From: Acidobacteriota bacterium
Lineage (GTDB): Bacteria > Acidobacteriota > Terriglobia > Bryobacterales > JACQDG01
Assembly: GCA_016201185.1 (NCBI GenBank)
Contig: JACQDG010000245.1
Location: 1 to 7,272, forward strand
Reading direction: 5' to 3'
DNA: 7,272 nucleotides
Shown: in pieces, positions 5,656 through 7,272 of the stretch
How positions within the stretch are numbered: the first letter of the stretch is position 1
Layout: each line of letters begins with the position of its first letter
Notes under the pieces: model-generated
Told to the model about the DNA's origin: nothing
The model's database searches: none
Seen by the model: only the letters and a program-made list of their open reading frames with translations
Translations under genes and position numbers: made by a program

Positions 5656-6669
5656 TTACCGCGCCGCGGCCGCGTCCGGCCGGTTCACGAAGCTCGCCTC
5701 GAAGGCCCAGCGGTTGCACCGCACGATATCCGTGCGTGTGAGGATGCCCGCCTTCTGCAGCAGTTGTTGCTCCTTGTAAACGTTTGTCCGATACATCTCG
5801 GGCCCGTCCGTGTTGATGGTGAACCGGAGGCCGTACTTCAGGAACCTGCGGACGATGCGGCCGAACTCGCGCAGGTCACGGACGAGACCATTCTTCAGAT
5901 TCGACGTGGGGCAGAGCTCGAGCGTGATGCCCTGCCCCGCCGCCTCTTCGGCCAGCTCCGGATCGCGCGCCAGCGCCAGGCCATGGCCGATGCGGTTTGG
6001 CCTGATTTCGCGGATGACGTAGCGGAGCTCCTCGAGGTTCCCGGTCTCGCCGGCGTGGACCGTCAGGCCGAGCCCTGCGGCGCGCGCCCGTTCGAAGAAG
6101 GGAGCAACCTGCCGCATCGCAAAGCGTGAGCGGTCCGGTCCGGCAAGGTCCACCCCGACGACGCCGAACGGCCGGTAGCGAATGGCTTTTTCCACGATGA
6201 CGCCGTTCTCACGCGGCGACAGACGCCGGTCCATCATCAGGATCAAACCGGCCCGAACCTGCGGGTACTCTAGCACCGTGCGGTGCAGGCCCGAGGTAGC
6301 GGCGAGGATGATGTGGTCGAGATCGCGCTCCCCCTTCCGGTTCCGGAGCATGGGGTTGAATCGAAGTTCCTGGAGCGTGAGGTTGCACTTTCGGTATCCG
6401 CCGCCGATGACGCTTGCCACGGATTCGGCCATCGCCTCGGGCGAGGACTGGATGAACTCCGTCCATCGATAAACGCGGTTGTGCATCTCGTCGAGGGTTC
6501 GGTTCCGCGTCCCAGGGCCCATGGTTACCATCGCCTCGAACTCCCAGTAGTCCTTCGTCGGCAGGCGAATGCCCTGCCGGTGGGCGATGGACCAGAGGAT
6601 GGGCGGGTCGACGGCGCCGCCGAGATGGGTATGCAGCTCGGCCCGCGGCGTCTCGGTTGGTTTCGGCAT
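5656..6669 (-). CDS. Adenosine deaminase-family amidohydrolase
   Basis: Numbering below is from an upstream in-frame GTG at 6690; subtract 7 for the chosen ATG at 6669, which gives 337 residues. Zinc and catalytic motifs appear in family order: HTHLGGA (H20, H22), DLAGPD (181-186), the third zinc histidine and catalytic glutamate in HAGETG (H212, E215), IGHG (H236), LCPTSN (259-264) and NTDGPEM (zinc aspartate D295). Known of the family: hydrolytic removal of the amino group from adenosine or related purines, in the cytoplasm. The second aspartate of the usual TDDP, which contacts the purine N7 in adenosine deaminase, is glycine here, so the substrate may be a modified nucleoside or simply belong to a variant subfamily. 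The ATG at 6669 is preferred because a TAGAAT box lies just before it and the conserved part begins about 10 residues in; the Shine-Dalgarno is poor. It is probably co-transcribed with the downstream methyltransferase remnant. Confidence 0.88.
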   Translation of the reverse strand: MPKPTETPRAELHTHLGGAVDPPILWSIAHRQGIRLPTKDYWEFEAMVTMGPGTRNRTLDEMHNRVYRWTEFIQSSPEAMAESVASVIGGGYRKCNLTLQELRFNPMLRNRKGERDLDHIILAATSGLHRTVLEYPQVRAGLILMMDRRLSPRENGVIVEKAIRYRPFGVVGVDLAGPDRSRFAMRQVAPFFERARAAGLGLTVHAGETGNLEELRYVIREIRPNRIGHGLALARDPELAEEAAGQGITLELCPTSNLKNGLVRDLREFGRIVRRFLKYGLRFTINTDGPEMYRTNVYKEQQLLQKAGILTRTDIVRCNRWAFEASFVNRPDAAAAR

Positions 6670-6674
6670 ACCTG

Positions 6675-6680
6675 ATTCTA
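6675..6680 (-). promoter_or_regulatory. -10-like TAGAAT at the deaminase start (possible leaderless promoter)
   Basis: TAGAAT on the minus strand ends 5 bases before the ATG at 6669. With normal -10 to start-site spacing, transcription would begin on or beside the A of the ATG, which would make the mRNA leaderless and explain the lack of a proper Shine-Dalgarno. No -35 match is evident. If transcription starts further upstream, this box is meaningless and the start may be the GTG at 6690. Confidence 0.35.
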
Positions 6681-6798
6681 GCCTACCCACCTCTGCTACC
6701 TGCTCTTTCTTCGGCTGGGGCGGTAGGCGAATGCGGGGGACCAGGTCGCTACAGGAATGCGGGTCAATTTCAGTTCTTGAGACGACTGTTCGAGGGGT

Positions 6799-6875
6799 TG
6801 GTAGGCGCGGCTGGACTCGAACCAGCGACCACCTGCTTAGAAGGCAGGTGCTCTATCCACCTGAGCTACGCGCCC
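6799..6875 (-). tRNA. tRNA-Arg (anticodon TCT), CCA encoded
   Basis: Read on the minus strand from 6875, the sequence folds as a complete cloverleaf: acceptor GGGCGCG pairing with CGCGCCT (the first pair is G-U), TA, D-arm GCTC/GAGC with a 9-base loop, anticodon stem CCTGC/GCAGG with loop CTTCTAA, a 5-base variable region, T-arm GCTGG/CCAGC with loop TTCGAGT, discriminator A at 6802 and an encoded CCA at 6801-6799. Total length is 77 with CCA. The anticodon TCT (6841-6839) reads AGA, and AGG by wobble, as arginine. All stems are intact, so the gene should be functional. AGA is usually a rare codon in GC-rich genomes, making this a low-use isoacceptor. Confidence 0.97.
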
Positions 6876-6894
6876 TGCAGTGGCTCTGTGGTCG

Positions 6895-6900
6895 ATTTTA
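6895..6900 (-). promoter_or_regulatory. -10 box TAAAAT of the tRNA-Arg gene
   Basis: TAAAAT on the minus strand lies 19 bases upstream of the mature tRNA 5' end at 6875, giving a short 5' extension for RNase P to remove. The -35 region is weak (TTTCCC or TTCCCT about 17-18 bases upstream). It is the third TAAAAT found at a promoter position in this window. Confidence 0.5.
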
Positions 6901-7047
6901 ACGCAGTGCCAGCCTGAGGGAAAGGTACTGTGCTGCGGGGAAGGAACCGCGCCTCAACGCGGGCGGCCGTTGGTTCTCCGCCGCGCCGACAACCCACGCC
7001 GTGGAGTGTACAGGCATAGGACCCAAGCCTGGGCCATCACCGGCTTT

Positions 7048-7272
7048 TCAATGTTGATTCACAAACTCCACGATCAATGAGCCGATAGGGACAACGCCGG
7101 CGATGCTCTTCTTCGACAGGTGGAATTCCTCGAGATACTTCCCATCGGCGCCCAACAACGCTACCAGATGCGCTCCGGAGCTGTGACCGACGAGGAACAC
7201 TCTGGATTCGTCGCCGCCGCGGGTGCCGATGTTCTTCTTTACCCACGCGAACGCGGCCGCGACATCGCGCGG
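7048..7272 (-). CDS. Alpha/beta hydrolase (esterase/lipase type), partial, C-terminally short
   Basis: The frame is open from the right edge and stops at TGA 7050-7048, giving 74 residues. Residues of about 3-16 (DVAAAFAWVKKNIG) and 24-40 (RVFLVGHSSGAHLVALL) are the helix and nucleophile elbow of the esterase/lipase branch of alpha/beta hydrolases, with the G-x-S-x-G serine at residue 31. KYLEEFHLSKKSIAGVVPIG follows, as in BD-FAE/Abhydrolase_3 enzymes. Known of the family: a catalytic Asp and His lie roughly 60-120 residues after the serine. Here only 43 residues remain and neither is present, and I find no continuation in the other frames down to the tRNA. Inference: a 3'-truncated remnant, probably inactive, although the N-terminus is outside the window. 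The last residues (LIVEFVNQH) look unlike the family and may be sequence newly joined by the truncation. Confidence 0.75.
   Translation of the reverse strand, partial: PRDVAAAFAWVKKNIGTRGGDESRVFLVGHSSGAHLVALLGADGKYLEEFHLSKKSIAGVVPIGSLIVEFVNQH

Noticed and set aside
6799..6875. tRNA-Arg as an integrated-element attachment site
   Set aside because: No integrase gene and no second copy of the tRNA 3' end were seen in the window, so there is no support beyond the adjacent truncated gene.
7019..7035. Small hairpin CCCA-AGCC-TGGG downstream of the hydrolase stop
   Set aside because: The stem is only 4 pairs with a mismatch beyond it and no T-run; not enough for a terminator.
1..7272. CRISPR array, insertion sequence or defence system
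   Set aside because: No regularly spaced repeats, no transposase, nuclease or helicase signatures, and no terminal inverted repeats with target duplications were found by reading both strands.

Overview
The window is a GC-rich bacterial chromosomal segment, roughly 60-65% GC by eye, with ordinary housekeeping and accessory genes and no plasmid, phage, transposase or CRISPR signature. The set of genes (a Tat-tagged HisC-like aminotransferase, a secreted all-helical sugar-enzyme-like protein, an FmdB-type zinc ribbon and a membrane-anchored methyltransferase) and the style of the proteins suggest Acidobacteriota of the Bryobacterales/Solibacter kind. That is an inference from general resemblance; no marker gene here proves it.

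Layout from left to right. (1) 1-215, minus: N-terminus of a membrane-anchored peptidyl-prolyl isomerase of the PpiD/SurA type, cut by the window edge, with its own TATAAT promoter. (2) 295-1053, minus: TauE/SafE-family membrane permease. (3) 1107-2660, minus: secreted (alpha/alpha)6-barrel-like protein of unknown substrate. (4) 2849-3019, plus: a 56-residue FmdB-like zinc-ribbon protein, followed 4 bases later by (5) 3024-3743, plus: a 239-residue protein I do not recognise. The pair looks like a two-gene operon. (6) 3746-3774: strong GC hairpin between convergent genes. (7) 3794-4957, minus: PLP-dependent aminotransferase of the histidinol-phosphate aminotransferase fold with an N-terminal Tat signal. 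(8) 5018-5645, minus: membrane-anchored class I SAM methyltransferase broken by an internal deletion that shifts the frame. (9) 5656-6669, minus: adenosine deaminase-family enzyme, only 10 bases upstream of the methyltransferase, so the two were probably co-transcribed. (10) 6799-6875, minus: tRNA-Arg(TCT) with encoded CCA. (11) 7048-7272, minus: an alpha/beta hydrolase fragment running off the right edge, whose reading frame stops soon after the nucleophile motif.

The genes do not form one pathway. The only two tight gene pairs are zinc ribbon plus unknown protein (4-base gap, Shine-Dalgarno inside the first gene) and adenosine deaminase plus broken methyltransferase (10-base gap). No gene-free stretch exceeds about 190 bases. 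The longest are 2661-2848 (holding the promoter of the zinc-ribbon operon) and 6876-7047 (holding the tRNA promoter). I found no clearly undescribed multi-gene system. The items most worth following are the exported aminotransferase, the zinc-ribbon/unknown-protein pair, and the two damaged genes.
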